From the NCBI GenBank assembly GCA_017550285.1, contig JAFZPP010000005.1, forward strand, positions 1 through 64,000: a stretch of 64,000 bases of DNA, given 5' to 3'. Source of the stretch: Oscillospiraceae bacterium (GTDB taxonomy: Bacteria > Bacillota > Clostridia > Oscillospirales > Ruminococcaceae). The position numbers and the translations under genes are program-made. The notes below the pieces were generated by a model. The model was given only the letters and a program-made list of their open reading frames with translations. It had not been told where the DNA came from and did no database searches. Positions 52,810 to 60,776 of the stretch are shown piece by piece. The first letter of the stretch is position 1; each line of letters opens with the position of its first letter.

Positions 52810-53169
52810 TCACACTTGTCCGGAAATATTCTGCTCCGCTGTTTTGGGAATTCCCAAGCCCTTTTTATGGATGCGACCGATTTCCGGATAATAATCTTTT
52901 TCGATTCTCAGCACGGAAGAAAGGAACAGCGCTGTCAGCCGAATCAGATTTCCAGCCTCATTGTCATAGAAAAACAGCGAAACACCGTCTGTGTCCTTGT
53001 GCTGATATGTTCGACCGTGCTTGATGATTTTTTCTTTCAGCTTCACAGCATCCGTCGCAAACATATTCTCAGTGTCCGCGACCGAAATAAAATGCAGCAT
53101 TTGTAGCAGCGCATTGATCTGGTTCCGATCGAATGTGACTGCGACAGAGCCAAGTGTAGTTTTTTTCAT
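52810..53169 (-). CDS. Small unknown protein of the element backbone
   Basis: 119 aa; the ATG at 53169 has AAGGAG at 8-nt spacing, whereas the longer reading would need TTG. Residues form an alternating strand/helix pattern (SVAVTFDRNQINALLQML, HKDTDGVSLFFYDNEAGNLIRLTALFLSSV). It lies between the replication initiator and the relaxase, suggesting a role in maintenance or transfer. No family is recognised. Confidence 0.65.
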   Translation of the reverse strand: MKKTTLGSVAVTFDRNQINALLQMLHFISVADTENMFATDAVKLKEKIIKHGRTYQHKDTDGVSLFFYDNEAGNLIRLTALFLSSVLRIEKDYYPEIGRIHKKGLGIPKTAEQNISGQV

Positions 53170-53312
53170 TTTCAAAACTCCTTTTCTTTTTTGAACACAC
53201 GCGTGCGTTCGACTGCTTATGCATGAAACTTTTCAATGATGCAATCAATCTCAAAACAAAAAAATGATTTTTGAAATGCTTGCAAAGCATCGAGAAATGT
53301 GGTATAATATAA

Positions 53313-54437
53313 TCATATCACCGCAATCTCCGTGTTCAGCTTGACACGATAGGATTTCAGACTGCTCCAAAGAACAGACTTTGCGTAACCAGCATAGTTT
53401 TTGATATGCGTGCTTGCGAGTGCTTCGGTGTAATCGTCCAGAGCAGAGAACATCATCTCCGAGAGTGAACCATATCCACCGCATACGGATGCCGCATTGA
53501 TCGCGTCGATTATTGTGCAGGCATCGGTCTGTTCCTTGCAGTAAGTTTGTGTGCCTGCTGTCGTTGCCATGCTGACCAGACTGCTGACTAAAAGAACGAA
53601 ACTGTCGAAACGGTCAGTTGTCTTCAATTCAGTTTTCTCACAGGGATACTTCATGTAGAAATCATATTCGCAAAGCCAACGAATCGCAGCCTGCATCTTC
53701 TTCGGACTTTGAGAATAAGCATACGGAATTTTCTGCATGGTCGTAATCTCTGAAGCCACCTGTTCGGTGATCTGAGAATCCGTCAATCCATCTGTCGAAG
53801 CGGCTTCGTCGCACGTAGATGGATTGATAGAAATCTCTGTAGAAGTCTTTGTAGTAATCTCTGTATTTGTCTGGGAAAATTTCCCATAGGGGTCTGTCGA
53901 AATTTCGGCACACCCCCCTCGAAATTCCGACACAGGGGTATCAGAGATTTCATCAGATACCACATCCGTTTTTTCGGGACACCCGTCCGGTGAAATTTCA
54001 CCACATGGGAATGTCAGTTCTTTCAGGCGCTCAACATTGAGCTCCAGATAGAGAACATTCGCGTATACCATGCCGTTGGATTGCAACGTGCGGAATTCAC
54101 GGCGTACGACACCCATGTGTTCCAGAAAGACAATTGCATCCTTCGCTTGTCCGGCTGAACAGCCGAACTGTTCTGCGATCTGCGCATAGCTGCGCTGCAA
54201 GAGATCATCGCGGAACTTCTTCTGATATCCGATCACCTGACCGCTGCCCTCATCCCGAATCTCGCGAGGACGATACCAATAAACGATGTCTGCAAGGATA
54301 TTGATCGCCAGGAGATGTGGCTTCGGGTGTTGGAGCCCTGACTTCACGAAAATACGATACCAAATCTGCGGAATGACATTACCGCTGAATATTGTGCCCA
54401 TGAGCTGATCGCAAGTTGGAATCCCAGTAGTGAACAT
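53313..54437 (-). CDS. Replication initiator-like protein
   Basis: 374 aa; MFTTG at 54437 with GGAG upstream is preferred to an upstream TTG. Residues 1-140 look like the winged-helix N-terminal domain of RepA_N/replisome-organiser proteins (ILADIVYWYRPREIRDEG, RSYAQIAEQFGCSAGQAKDAIVFLEHMGVV). A Thr/Ser-rich linker leads to a C-terminal domain (about 275-374) like DUF6017/DnaD-type modules (SEMMFSALDDYTEAL, NYAGYAKSVLWSSL). It is first in the right-hand backbone and should start replication of the excised circle. Confidence 0.7.
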   Translation of the reverse strand: MFTTGIPTCDQLMGTIFSGNVIPQIWYRIFVKSGLQHPKPHLLAINILADIVYWYRPREIRDEGSGQVIGYQKKFRDDLLQRSYAQIAEQFGCSAGQAKDAIVFLEHMGVVRREFRTLQSNGMVYANVLYLELNVERLKELTFPCGEISPDGCPEKTDVVSDEISDTPVSEFRGGCAEISTDPYGKFSQTNTEITTKTSTEISINPSTCDEAASTDGLTDSQITEQVASEITTMQKIPYAYSQSPKKMQAAIRWLCEYDFYMKYPCEKTELKTTDRFDSFVLLVSSLVSMATTAGTQTYCKEQTDACTIIDAINAASVCGGYGSLSEMMFSALDDYTEALASTHIKNYAGYAKSVLWSSLKSYRVKLNTEIAVI

Positions 54438-54655
54438 GATGATTTTCTCCGTTTCCTGAAAAATTGGAACAGATATTGCATCAGGTTCGTTGTTTTCAAT
54501 CTGCAAATTTCTTCAAATCTAAGATTGCCATATAGAGAATATTACTGCATAGAATGAAATGATCTATATAGAATACTTAGAGCCTAAAAGCACAAAAAAA
54601 TCACGCATTTCCTAGAAAAAGCGTGACTGGGTAGAAATTTGCCGAAGACAACTAA
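54438..54655. other. Right-end region of the element
   Basis: No gene. It holds TCTTCAAATC at 54510-54519 (also at 33431 near the left end) and a TCACGC/GCGTGA hairpin (54601-54626). Probable attP arm region with binding sites for integrase and excisionase. Confidence 0.4.
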
Positions 54656-54659
54656 CTGC

Positions 54660-54701
54660 CTCCTAAGCAGCAGGCCATCGGTTCGATTCCGGTTCGGGGT
54701 G
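54660..54701 (+). pseudogene. 3' half of the split tRNA-Arg(CCU), right junction of the element
   Basis: Anticodon loop CTCCTAA, stem GCAGC, variable loop, T arm and 3' acceptor strand TCGGGGT plus G. GCAGC pairs perfectly with GCTGC of the half at 33020 but leaves a G-G mismatch with GGTGC of the intact copy, which identifies the original partner. A terminator hairpin follows as expected for the ancestral tRNA. Confidence 0.8.
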
Positions 54702-54705
54702 TTTG

Positions 54706-54754
54706 GCATCAGCGGAAATGTGCAGGATTGTGCATGATTTCGCTGGTGCTTTTT
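54706..54754 (+). terminator. Terminator of the ancestral tRNA-Arg gene
   Basis: GCATCAGCGGAAATGTGCA / TGCATGATTTCGCTGGTGC stem with T5 tail, 4 bp after the tRNA 3' half. Confidence 0.75.
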
Positions 54755-54773
54755 CGTTTGTATCGCATGATGC

Positions 54774-54803
54774 TTGACTTTTCGCGGCTGCGTGTGCTAT
54801 AAT
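54774..54803 (+). promoter_or_regulatory. Promoter of the 54857 operon
   Basis: TTGACT, 18 nt, TATAAT, 53 bp before the ATG. Confidence 0.65.
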
Positions 54804-54856
54804 GATTTCAGCAGGATATTTTATCCGTATATGCAATTCCGAAAAGGAGGTCATTT

Positions 54857-55132
54857 ATGAAAATTACACTGAGACGGTCTGAGCCTATTTTCTGGTTACT
54901 GTATTTTGCAGTGCATTTCAGCTTTCTGATGGTTGTGCTGTTTGTATTCCGCTGGCTGTGGATTCGGATGACACATGCAAATATGCCGCTGGATTTTGCA
55001 GAAATGGCATTTGAATCGGTTTGCTATGCGATTCTGATCACGATCAGCAAATATATCGGCTATTGCATCGGCAAAAAGAAATATGAGAAGAATCCTGTTG
55101 ACCGCAGAAAGAACAATTTGTTCCGCGAGTGA
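54857..55132 (+). CDS. Small two-helix membrane protein
   Basis: 91 aa; AAAGGAGG upstream. Two hydrophobic helices (about 11-35 with many Phe/Val/Trp, and 52-70) and a basic C-terminus (KKKYEKN). First gene of a two-gene unit with the SMI1/KNR4 protein. No family is recognised. Confidence 0.7.
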   Translation: MKITLRRSEPIFWLLYFAVHFSFLMVVLFVFRWLWIRMTHANMPLDFAEMAFESVCYAILITISKYIGYCIGKKKYEKNPVDRRKNNLFRE

Positions 55133-55145
55133 ACGGAGAATGAGC

Positions 55146-55625
55146 GTGAAAGATGCATGGAAAGGAAAATTGCAGGAAATCGTCGCAGCTGATCTCATTG
55201 ATGATGATTCGACGCTGACGGATGCGGAGCTTGCACAGTTTGAGCAGGAAAAGGGCATCCGGATTCCGGATGCATACAAGGAATTTCTGACAGAGCAGTG
55301 TTCTTTTTACGTGACGGAGGATTACGGCTTTCCGATGCAGGAGACCTCGGACATGACGAGCGATGACGGCTGCGAAAAGCTGGATTTATTCTATAACCGC
55401 GAATTCATCACCGGCAGCGACAGCTTCCGTGCGCAGTGGGGCAGCAGCGTTCTGCCGATCGGCGAAAATATGGGCGGCGATTATGTCTGCATCGGTGTTG
55501 ACGAAAAGCATTACGGCAAAATCTATTTCCTCTATCATGAGGATGAAGAACGGGAAGACGGTCTGTATCTGATTGCAGACAGCTTTGAAGCGTTCCTGCT
55601 CAGTTTTCGGAATATCGGCTGGTAA
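55146..55625 (+). CDS. SMI1/KNR4 (SUKH) family protein
   Basis: 159 aa from a GTG start 7 nt after GGAG; the ATG at 55140 lies too close to that site. SUKH signatures: LTDAELAQFEQEKGIRIPDAYKEFLTEQC near the N-terminus, then VLPIGENMGGDYVCIGVDEK and a C-terminal IADSFEAFLLSF. SUKH proteins are commonly immunity proteins against polymorphic toxins; no toxin gene is next to it, so it may be an orphan immunity gene or have a housekeeping role. Confidence 0.85.
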   Translation: MKDAWKGKLQEIVAADLIDDDSTLTDAELAQFEQEKGIRIPDAYKEFLTEQCSFYVTEDYGFPMQETSDMTSDDGCEKLDLFYNREFITGSDSFRAQWGSSVLPIGENMGGDYVCIGVDEKHYGKIYFLYHEDEEREDGLYLIADSFEAFLLSFRNIGW

Positions 55626-55647
55626 TCCGAGTATGACGCAGAACAAT

Positions 55648-55687
55648 AAAACCGGAACCGACTTTCGGGTCAGTTCCGGTTTTTTTA
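55648..55687. terminator. Bidirectional terminator
   Basis: AAACCGGAACCGAC / TCAGTTCCGGTTT stem with T7 on the plus strand, between convergent genes. Confidence 0.85.
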
Positions 55688-55688
55688 T

Positions 55689-57086
55689 TTATATGCTGTA
55701 TTTTCGCAGCTCGCAGTTGCCCATGAAGAATTGCGAAAATGCATCGGTGCTCATATCGCGGAAATAGGTCTCTGCGATGCGGCAGACGCCGCCGTGACAG
55801 ACGCAGAGCACGGTCATGCCCGCATACTGCCTGCGGATATCGTCAATGCAGCTGTAGACGCGGTGTGCAAGCTGCAAGAGCGATTCGCCGCCGTCCTTCA
55901 TGCGGACGCCGAATTCACGCTTTGCCGCCTGAAAATCCGGCGTTTCGCTGCGCGGCTGGTTTTCATAGGAGCCGTAATCCCATTCGCGCAGACGTTCATC
56001 CGTGCGCACCGGAACATGCAGCGTTTCTGCAATGATTTCCGCAGTTTTTCGGGCGCGTTTCAGCGGCGAGCAGAGAATCAGACCGATCTCCCGATGTGCT
56101 GCGCAGACTTCTGCAAGCTGTTTCGCCTGTGCGATGCCGTTTTCAGTCAGCTCGCAGTCCGTGACGCCGCTGATATGATCTTCGACGTTCATTGTCGTTT
56201 CGCCGTGACGGGTAAAGCAGATGCATGTTTGCCGTGCATCCGGTTCTGTCCGGATGATATCCTCCGGCAGATGTCCGTTTGTATCGCGGAACAGCTGCAT
56301 CATCTCATTTGTCAGGCTGTGCTGCTGCGGCTGCAATGTGATCTCATCCGGTTTGCACCAGCAAGCGGAGCGCAGCTCGGAATCGTCCATTTTGATCGCA
56401 TCGCTGCCGTCCGCCTCGCAGAAGAAGCCCGTAAGGATATCCTGTGCCATGCCCCACGGCTGTGACTTGTAATAGCGGATATTTTTCACGCGCAGACCTG
56501 TTTCCTCCATGACCTCACGCCGGACGCATTCCTCGAGTGTTTCGCCGATCTCCGTGAAGCCTGCGACCAGCGCATTATGCGCATAGCCGCGGCGATACTG
56601 CGTGATGAGGATTCTGCCGCGGCTGATCACGCCGACGATCACTGCCGGATTGATGCGCGGATAGACCTTGTGTCCGCATGCCTTGCAGACGAGTGCGCGT
56701 TCCCTGTCATCATGCTGCATTTCGCCGCGGCAGATGCCGCAGAACCGGTTATCCGCATACCACTGATGCAGATGAAACGCCGTGAATGCCGCATAGAGAT
56801 ATTTTCCGCTGCACTGATCGCGCAGTGCACGGATTGAAAAGGGCTGATAACCGCCGAAGGCTTCCGCGGTCTCCGTCAGAAAGAAGGCTTCGTCATCGAC
56901 GGAGAACAGATAAACCGGCGGTTTTTCCGTTTCTGTCAGATCGCGGTACCGCGGAAACTGCGGCACGCCGTCCGAGACCGCCGCAAGCAGTTCTCCGCCG
57001 CAGAAGCACATCATGATGCTGTCCGGCTGCGGTGCTGTTTTCTGCCAGCTGTTGTTCAATCTGCTCGGGGATATATCCTGAATCAT
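55689..57086 (-). CDS. Fused NADH pyrophosphatase (NudC-like Nudix) and histidine phosphatase
   Basis: 465 aa; MIQDIS at 57086 with AGGAGG upstream. Residues 1-115 are the NudC N-terminal domain, 118-140 a zinc ribbon (CGIC n CKAC), 145-270 a Nudix domain with box GFTEIGETLEECVRREVMEE and the NudC tag SQPWGMAQDI. From about 285 a phosphoglycerate-mutase-like phosphatase follows: FTRHGETTMN (phospho-His), LCSPLKRARKTAEII, and CHGGVCR. NudC cleaves NAD(H) and removes NAD caps from RNA; the second domain could process the nucleotide products, which is inference. The two-domain join is clean, without frameshift. Confidence 0.9.
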   Translation of the reverse strand: MIQDISPSRLNNSWQKTAPQPDSIMMCFCGGELLAAVSDGVPQFPRYRDLTETEKPPVYLFSVDDEAFFLTETAEAFGGYQPFSIRALRDQCSGKYLYAAFTAFHLHQWYADNRFCGICRGEMQHDDRERALVCKACGHKVYPRINPAVIVGVISRGRILITQYRRGYAHNALVAGFTEIGETLEECVRREVMEETGLRVKNIRYYKSQPWGMAQDILTGFFCEADGSDAIKMDDSELRSACWCKPDEITLQPQQHSLTNEMMQLFRDTNGHLPEDIIRTEPDARQTCICFTRHGETTMNVEDHISGVTDCELTENGIAQAKQLAEVCAAHREIGLILCSPLKRARKTAEIIAETLHVPVRTDERLREWDYGSYENQPRSETPDFQAAKREFGVRMKDGGESLLQLAHRVYSCIDDIRRQYAGMTVLCVCHGGVCRIAETYFRDMSTDAFSQFFMGNCELRKYSI

Positions 57087-57122
57087 TCTTTTCCTCCTGT
57101 ATGGAATCTTCCGGTATTTCAT

Positions 57123-57151
57123 ATTATACCACAATTTTCGCGGAAGAGCAA
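57123..57151 (-). promoter_or_regulatory. Promoter of the Nudix/phosphatase gene
   Basis: Minus strand: TTGCTC, 17 nt, TATAAT, 36 bp before the start. Confidence 0.6.
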
Positions 57152-57201
57152 GCAGCAGGAGAAGGGTATGATCTTATGGTTTTATGCTTCTCGTTTCGTG
57201 T

Positions 57202-57228
57202 AAAAACGGCAGCGGATACTGTCTGCCG
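57202..57228 (-). terminator. Terminator of the radical SAM/DUF2207 operon
   Basis: Minus strand: CGGCAG n10 CTGCCG followed by T5, a few bases after the DUF2207 stop. Confidence 0.65.
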
Positions 57229-57231
57229 CGG

Positions 57232-58893
57232 TCAGTCGGCGCCGCCTCCGCCGCAGCCGGAGCAGCTTGAACAGCTGGAGCAGCTGGAACAGCTCGAACA
57301 GCTTGAGCCGCTGCTGGAACGGTCGCTGCTGTCGTAGGACGAAGAAGAATACGCGGAATTGCTGAGGAAATAGACCAGATCATGCAGCGTATCATCGCTT
57401 CCGCCTGCATATCCGGGGAACAGGTCCGGCCGGAACAGATAGGTCAGAATCGGGTTGCTGTCGATCTTTCCATTGCGCTGATACGAGAGAATACAGTCAT
57501 AGATGCTGACCGATATCTTGCAGTACTGTGCATAGTTTGACCATGTTTTCAGGTCCGCTTCAATCTGTTTCAGATCGCCGGATGCGGCAAGCTGCTGATA
57601 CTCCGGACTCTTGTACATCTCGGATCGATAGGAGCTGTGCCAGCTTTCCAGTGCCTTATAGAAATTATATTCGCTCTTGTAATCAGACAGCGCATTCTGA
57701 ATCCACGAATAGGGAATCGAAATGCTCTTGGCGCCGTCATTATATTTGAAGCTGGCTGCGAGCAGATTGAGAAGCGCCATATTCCAGCGCTCCGCAGCGC
57801 CTGCCTGCGCAGAAATCGCGGCGCTTTTGTCCAGTACGATGCTGTCCGTTCCGAATTTGAGCCAGCCCTGCTTTGCCAGATCAAACAGCGCGAGATAAAA
57901 TTTTGCGTACCGGTCCACAATATGCGTTTCCGAGGTTGCGATCATCGTATACCATTCATACGGGATGTTCATTCTCTCCAGACGATCTGCGGCTTCCGGC
58001 AGAAGGTCGGGATTCTTTTTCAGATTATGTCTGCGTTTGAAGTCGGGGATTTTGCACAGCATCACGATGCAGAAAATGAAGCCTGCCGGAATCAGCATCA
58101 GCTGGAGTATCTCAAAGAGAAATGTAAATACTTCCTTTGCAGTCGGACCTTCGGTGCGGTCGGGGTCTTGCAGGTCTGCCGGAATCTGCACATCGACGAT
58201 TCTGCCGAGACTGTGAAAGCTGCCTGCATCCATATCCAGCTTGATTTTATACATGCCGTTTACATTGTCCGCAGTGCAGATCAGCATCCTGCCGTCCTGT
58301 GCGGTGCTGCCTGCGGAGACCGTTGCTTCAAGCGTACTGTCCGCTGCCGGCAGATCAAAATGCGCCGAAACCGAGCTGACACGCTTCGGGAAATTCGTGC
58401 CGATAAAGCGGTAGCAGAACTCTGCGCGGTTATGCTCATCGCGTTTGACCGCACCGGGGATCACATACGAAATATGATACTGTACGGTTTCATTTTCCGC
58501 CGACTGGAACCAGTGAATCGTGTACTTATCCGGCTGCTTTTCGAGATAATAATGCCCGTCGATCCGGTCGGTGCTGTTGTTCTGTGCAACGGCATCCTTC
58601 CCGTTGATCTGGCATTTCTCATCGCGGATATCCTGAATATACTCAAGCTGATTGTTCGGATTGTAGATATCCTTATAGAAGCGTGTGAAGCTGCCGCGCG
58701 TATAGGTGACAATCCAGTCCTCGGTGATGCAGGCATCGCCGTTCTCCGTAAATGAAACATTGAAATCCGCAGCATCAACCTGATACTGCTTGTCATCTGC
58801 AAATGCAGTCAGCGGCTGCATCATGAGCACGGTGAGCAGCAGAAGCGCTGCCGCAAACAGATGCTGCATGCGTTTGATTTGTTTTTTTGTCAT
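57232..58893 (-). CDS. DUF2207 membrane protein with C-terminal SSC repeats
   Basis: 553 aa; MTKKQ at 58893 with GGAGG upstream. Signal peptide (1-31), extracytoplasmic DUF2207 beta domain (35-235, FNVSFTENGDACITEDWIV), one clear membrane helix (about 255-278), and a cytoplasmic helical region. The last 30 residues are Ser/Cys/Gly only: a Ser-rich run, then five SSC/SGC units and GCGGGGAD. Ordinary DUF2207 proteins end in Gly-rich tails; regular Cys every third residue is unusual. The radical SAM/SPASM enzyme encoded 23 bp upstream is a candidate to modify this tail. Confidence 0.8.
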   Translation of the reverse strand: MTKKQIKRMQHLFAAALLLLTVLMMQPLTAFADDKQYQVDAADFNVSFTENGDACITEDWIVTYTRGSFTRFYKDIYNPNNQLEYIQDIRDEKCQINGKDAVAQNNSTDRIDGHYYLEKQPDKYTIHWFQSAENETVQYHISYVIPGAVKRDEHNRAEFCYRFIGTNFPKRVSSVSAHFDLPAADSTLEATVSAGSTAQDGRMLICTADNVNGMYKIKLDMDAGSFHSLGRIVDVQIPADLQDPDRTEGPTAKEVFTFLFEILQLMLIPAGFIFCIVMLCKIPDFKRRHNLKKNPDLLPEAADRLERMNIPYEWYTMIATSETHIVDRYAKFYLALFDLAKQGWLKFGTDSIVLDKSAAISAQAGAAERWNMALLNLLAASFKYNDGAKSISIPYSWIQNALSDYKSEYNFYKALESWHSSYRSEMYKSPEYQQLAASGDLKQIEADLKTWSNYAQYCKISVSIYDCILSYQRNGKIDSNPILTYLFRPDLFPGYAGGSDDTLHDLVYFLSNSAYSSSSYDSSDRSSSGSSCSSCSSCSSCSSCSGCGGGGAD

Positions 58894-58916
58894 AAGAAAC
58901 CTCCGTCTTTTTCGTT

Positions 58917-59924
58917 TCATCGGTAATAGCAGTTGATATCCTTCCGGTGCCAGTCTCCGGTGACGGCATAGCTCAGGCATTTTGCGCCGCCGCGGCAGAA
59001 TTCCGCCTTCGGGCAGCAGATGCAGTCCTGCGGAATCTCGTGTGCCCGCAGCTCTGCGATCAGCGGACTGTTCTGCCAGAGCGTCAGCATATCCGTTTCA
59101 AGGCAGTTCCCAATCGGAATCGGCAGCCTTCTGCACGGCAGCAGCGTACCGTCTGCAAGCAGTGTCAGCAGCGTATCGCCTGCGGCACACTGATAATAAC
59201 AGCCGCCGCCCTCGAGGAACTGCATTGCGCGGTTAATATGGACATCGGTATGCGAAAACAGGTGCTTTCCGGTATGCGCTTTCGTCAGGCACTGCACAAC
59301 CGTCCGGAATTCCTCCGTCGAGAGGATATCCTCGCGGCTGCTGCCCATCGGAATGAGGCGGTCTGCCCAGAAGCGGTCGATGCCCTTGCGGCGTACCGTC
59401 CGGATCACCTGCGGCAGCGTGCGGTAATTGCCCTTGTGGCAGGTGAATGCCGCCATGGTCTGAATGCCCTGTCGCCGGAGCAGCTTCAGTCCTGCAAATG
59501 CCTTGTCAAAATTGCCTTTTCCGCGGACGCGGTCATGCGTTTCTCTGGTGCCGTCGATGCTGACCTGCACGAAGGACAGGCTGCGGATTGTTCCGAGCCG
59601 TGCTGCGGTTTCACGGTCAATCAAAGTACCGTTTGTCAGGATGCCGCAGCTGATGCCGTCCGCATCGCAGCGTTCCAGCAGCTCGAACAGATCAGGCGAA
59701 AGCAGCGGTTCGCCGCCCGTGAAATTGATATGTCCGCGAAAGCCGTTTGCTTTGCAGAAATTGAGATACTGCCCGTATAGCTGCATGCGCTGCGCAGCCG
59801 TGCATTCTGCCGCATAATCCTCCTGATAACAGTGCGTACAGCGGAGATTGCAGCGGTGCAGGATATGCCATTGCAGTACATGCTTTTTCATCGGCTTTTT
59901 CGCGGTTTCTGCGCCCTGACTCAT
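58917..59924 (-). CDS. Radical SAM/SPASM peptide-modifying enzyme
   Basis: 335 aa. The cluster motif CNLRCTHCYQ (Cys25, 29, 32) binds the SAM-cleaving [4Fe-4S]; GGEPL and the VQVSIDGTRETHD strand follow. The C-terminal SPASM domain has Cys in GGGCYYQCAAG, LLPCRRLPIPIGNC, CICCPKAEFCRGGAKC and a final Cys, enough for two auxiliary clusters. SPASM enzymes make thioethers, C-C bonds or epimers in peptides. The start overlaps the DUF1963 stop by 4 bp, and the next gene has a Cys-repeat tail. No classical short precursor peptide was seen nearby. Confidence 0.9.
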   Translation of the reverse strand: MSQGAETAKKPMKKHVLQWHILHRCNLRCTHCYQEDYAAECTAAQRMQLYGQYLNFCKANGFRGHINFTGGEPLLSPDLFELLERCDADGISCGILTNGTLIDRETAARLGTIRSLSFVQVSIDGTRETHDRVRGKGNFDKAFAGLKLLRRQGIQTMAAFTCHKGNYRTLPQVIRTVRRKGIDRFWADRLIPMGSSREDILSTEEFRTVVQCLTKAHTGKHLFSHTDVHINRAMQFLEGGGCYYQCAAGDTLLTLLADGTLLPCRRLPIPIGNCLETDMLTLWQNSPLIAELRAHEIPQDCICCPKAEFCRGGAKCLSYAVTGDWHRKDINCYYR

Positions 59925-60757
59925 GAGCAGTTCCAGTTGAAGTCCGTTTTATCAAACGCGCGTGCTTTCAGATCACTGCGCTGAATGAAGAAATGCATGA
60001 CGCCGCAGTCGCCGATCACGACCTTTGCGCCCTCACGCCAGTTCCTGCCGAGGGAATGATCGTATTCGAGCTGAAACAGCAGCAGCCATTCATCCTCCGC
60101 GCCGAGCTTTGCATCGAAATCCGGTTCATAGCGGAAGCTCAGCCATGACTGCGGATCGTACTGATAACCGCCGAGCTTATGTCCGCCGCTTTCCCCGCTG
60201 TTCGGGTCAAAGAGATCGCCGAGATCCATCCACTCCCGGATGACCCTGCCCTCGGAGAGATCATTGAGATATTTGCACATCAGCGCACCGTAGCGCTCGT
60301 CACAGGGACCCATAGATTCTGTACAGTATTCCGCTTTGATGCCGTAGCCGCCGTCAATGACCGGAAACGCCCCTGTTTCGCCCTCGATAAAGGGCGCGGT
60401 CTTTGCAAGCACTTCTTCCGCGGTGACAGTACGGTCCGTCTGCGCGTGATAGGTGACGTGCCATTCCTGCCACGGATACTGTACCGTGAGCCAGAATTGC
60501 AGCATCCCCTCATGCGGATAATCCGGCAAATCTGCGAGCAGCTTGCAGTCAAACTGCGCAAGCAGCTTCATCTGTCTGCCGCTGCTGTCAAGCGGAATCT
60601 GTGCATCATGCGGCAGATACGGGATGCCCCCGATCTTGCTTGTAAAAAGATCGGGCTCGCTGTCTGTCAGTTCAAAATGCACTGCCGGTATTTCGGTTTC
60701 TTTGCGGAGCAGCGCGTCAGCCTGATCTGCATATGCCCATGCCTGTTCCTGATCCAT
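59921..60757 (-). CDS. DUF1963 (YwqG-like) protein
   Basis: 278 aa. DUF1963 hallmarks: TSKIGGIPYLPHDAQIP, LLAQFDCKLLADLPDYPHEGMLQFWL, GGYQYDPQSW, LLLFQLEYDHSLGRNW, and a terminal GDCGVMHFFIQRSDLKARAF. The family is linked by comparative genomics with immunity functions and with ubiquitin-like or toxin systems; biochemical role unknown. It precedes the radical SAM gene with a 4-bp overlap. GGAGG-type site before the ATG. Confidence 0.85.
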   Translation of the reverse strand: MDQEQAWAYADQADALLRKETEIPAVHFELTDSEPDLFTSKIGGIPYLPHDAQIPLDSSGRQMKLLAQFDCKLLADLPDYPHEGMLQFWLTVQYPWQEWHVTYHAQTDRTVTAEEVLAKTAPFIEGETGAFPVIDGGYGIKAEYCTESMGPCDERYGALMCKYLNDLSEGRVIREWMDLGDLFDPNSGESGGHKLGGYQYDPQSWLSFRYEPDFDAKLGAEDEWLLLFQLEYDHSLGRNWREGAKVVIGDCGVMHFFIQRSDLKARAFDKTDFNWNCS

Positions 60758-60776
60758 ATTGTCCCTCCTGTTCTGC

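Larger units (their letters stand above)
33059..54666. mobile_element. Integrative mobilizable element inserted in the tRNA-Arg(CCU) anticodon loop
   Basis: Boundaries are set by the two halves of one tRNA gene and the 11-bp core CTGCCTCCTAA at both ends; one copy of the core is counted inside. Backbone: tyrosine integrase, excisionase-like protein and XRE regulator at the left, TnpV-like protein, MobV relaxase, putative oriT and replication initiator at the right. There is no type IV secretion system, so it must borrow a conjugation machine. Cargo: tRNA-Arg, ECF sigma pair, lipoprotein/two-component/ABC module, TIR and RloAB defence candidates. The backbone and defence genes look AT-richer than the chromosome, while 36.7-47.0 kb looks chromosome-like, implying mixed origins. 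Confidence 0.78.

Noticed and set aside
54857-55625. SMI1/KNR4 gene as element cargo
   Set aside because: It lies outside the right tRNA junction and after the ancestral tRNA terminator.
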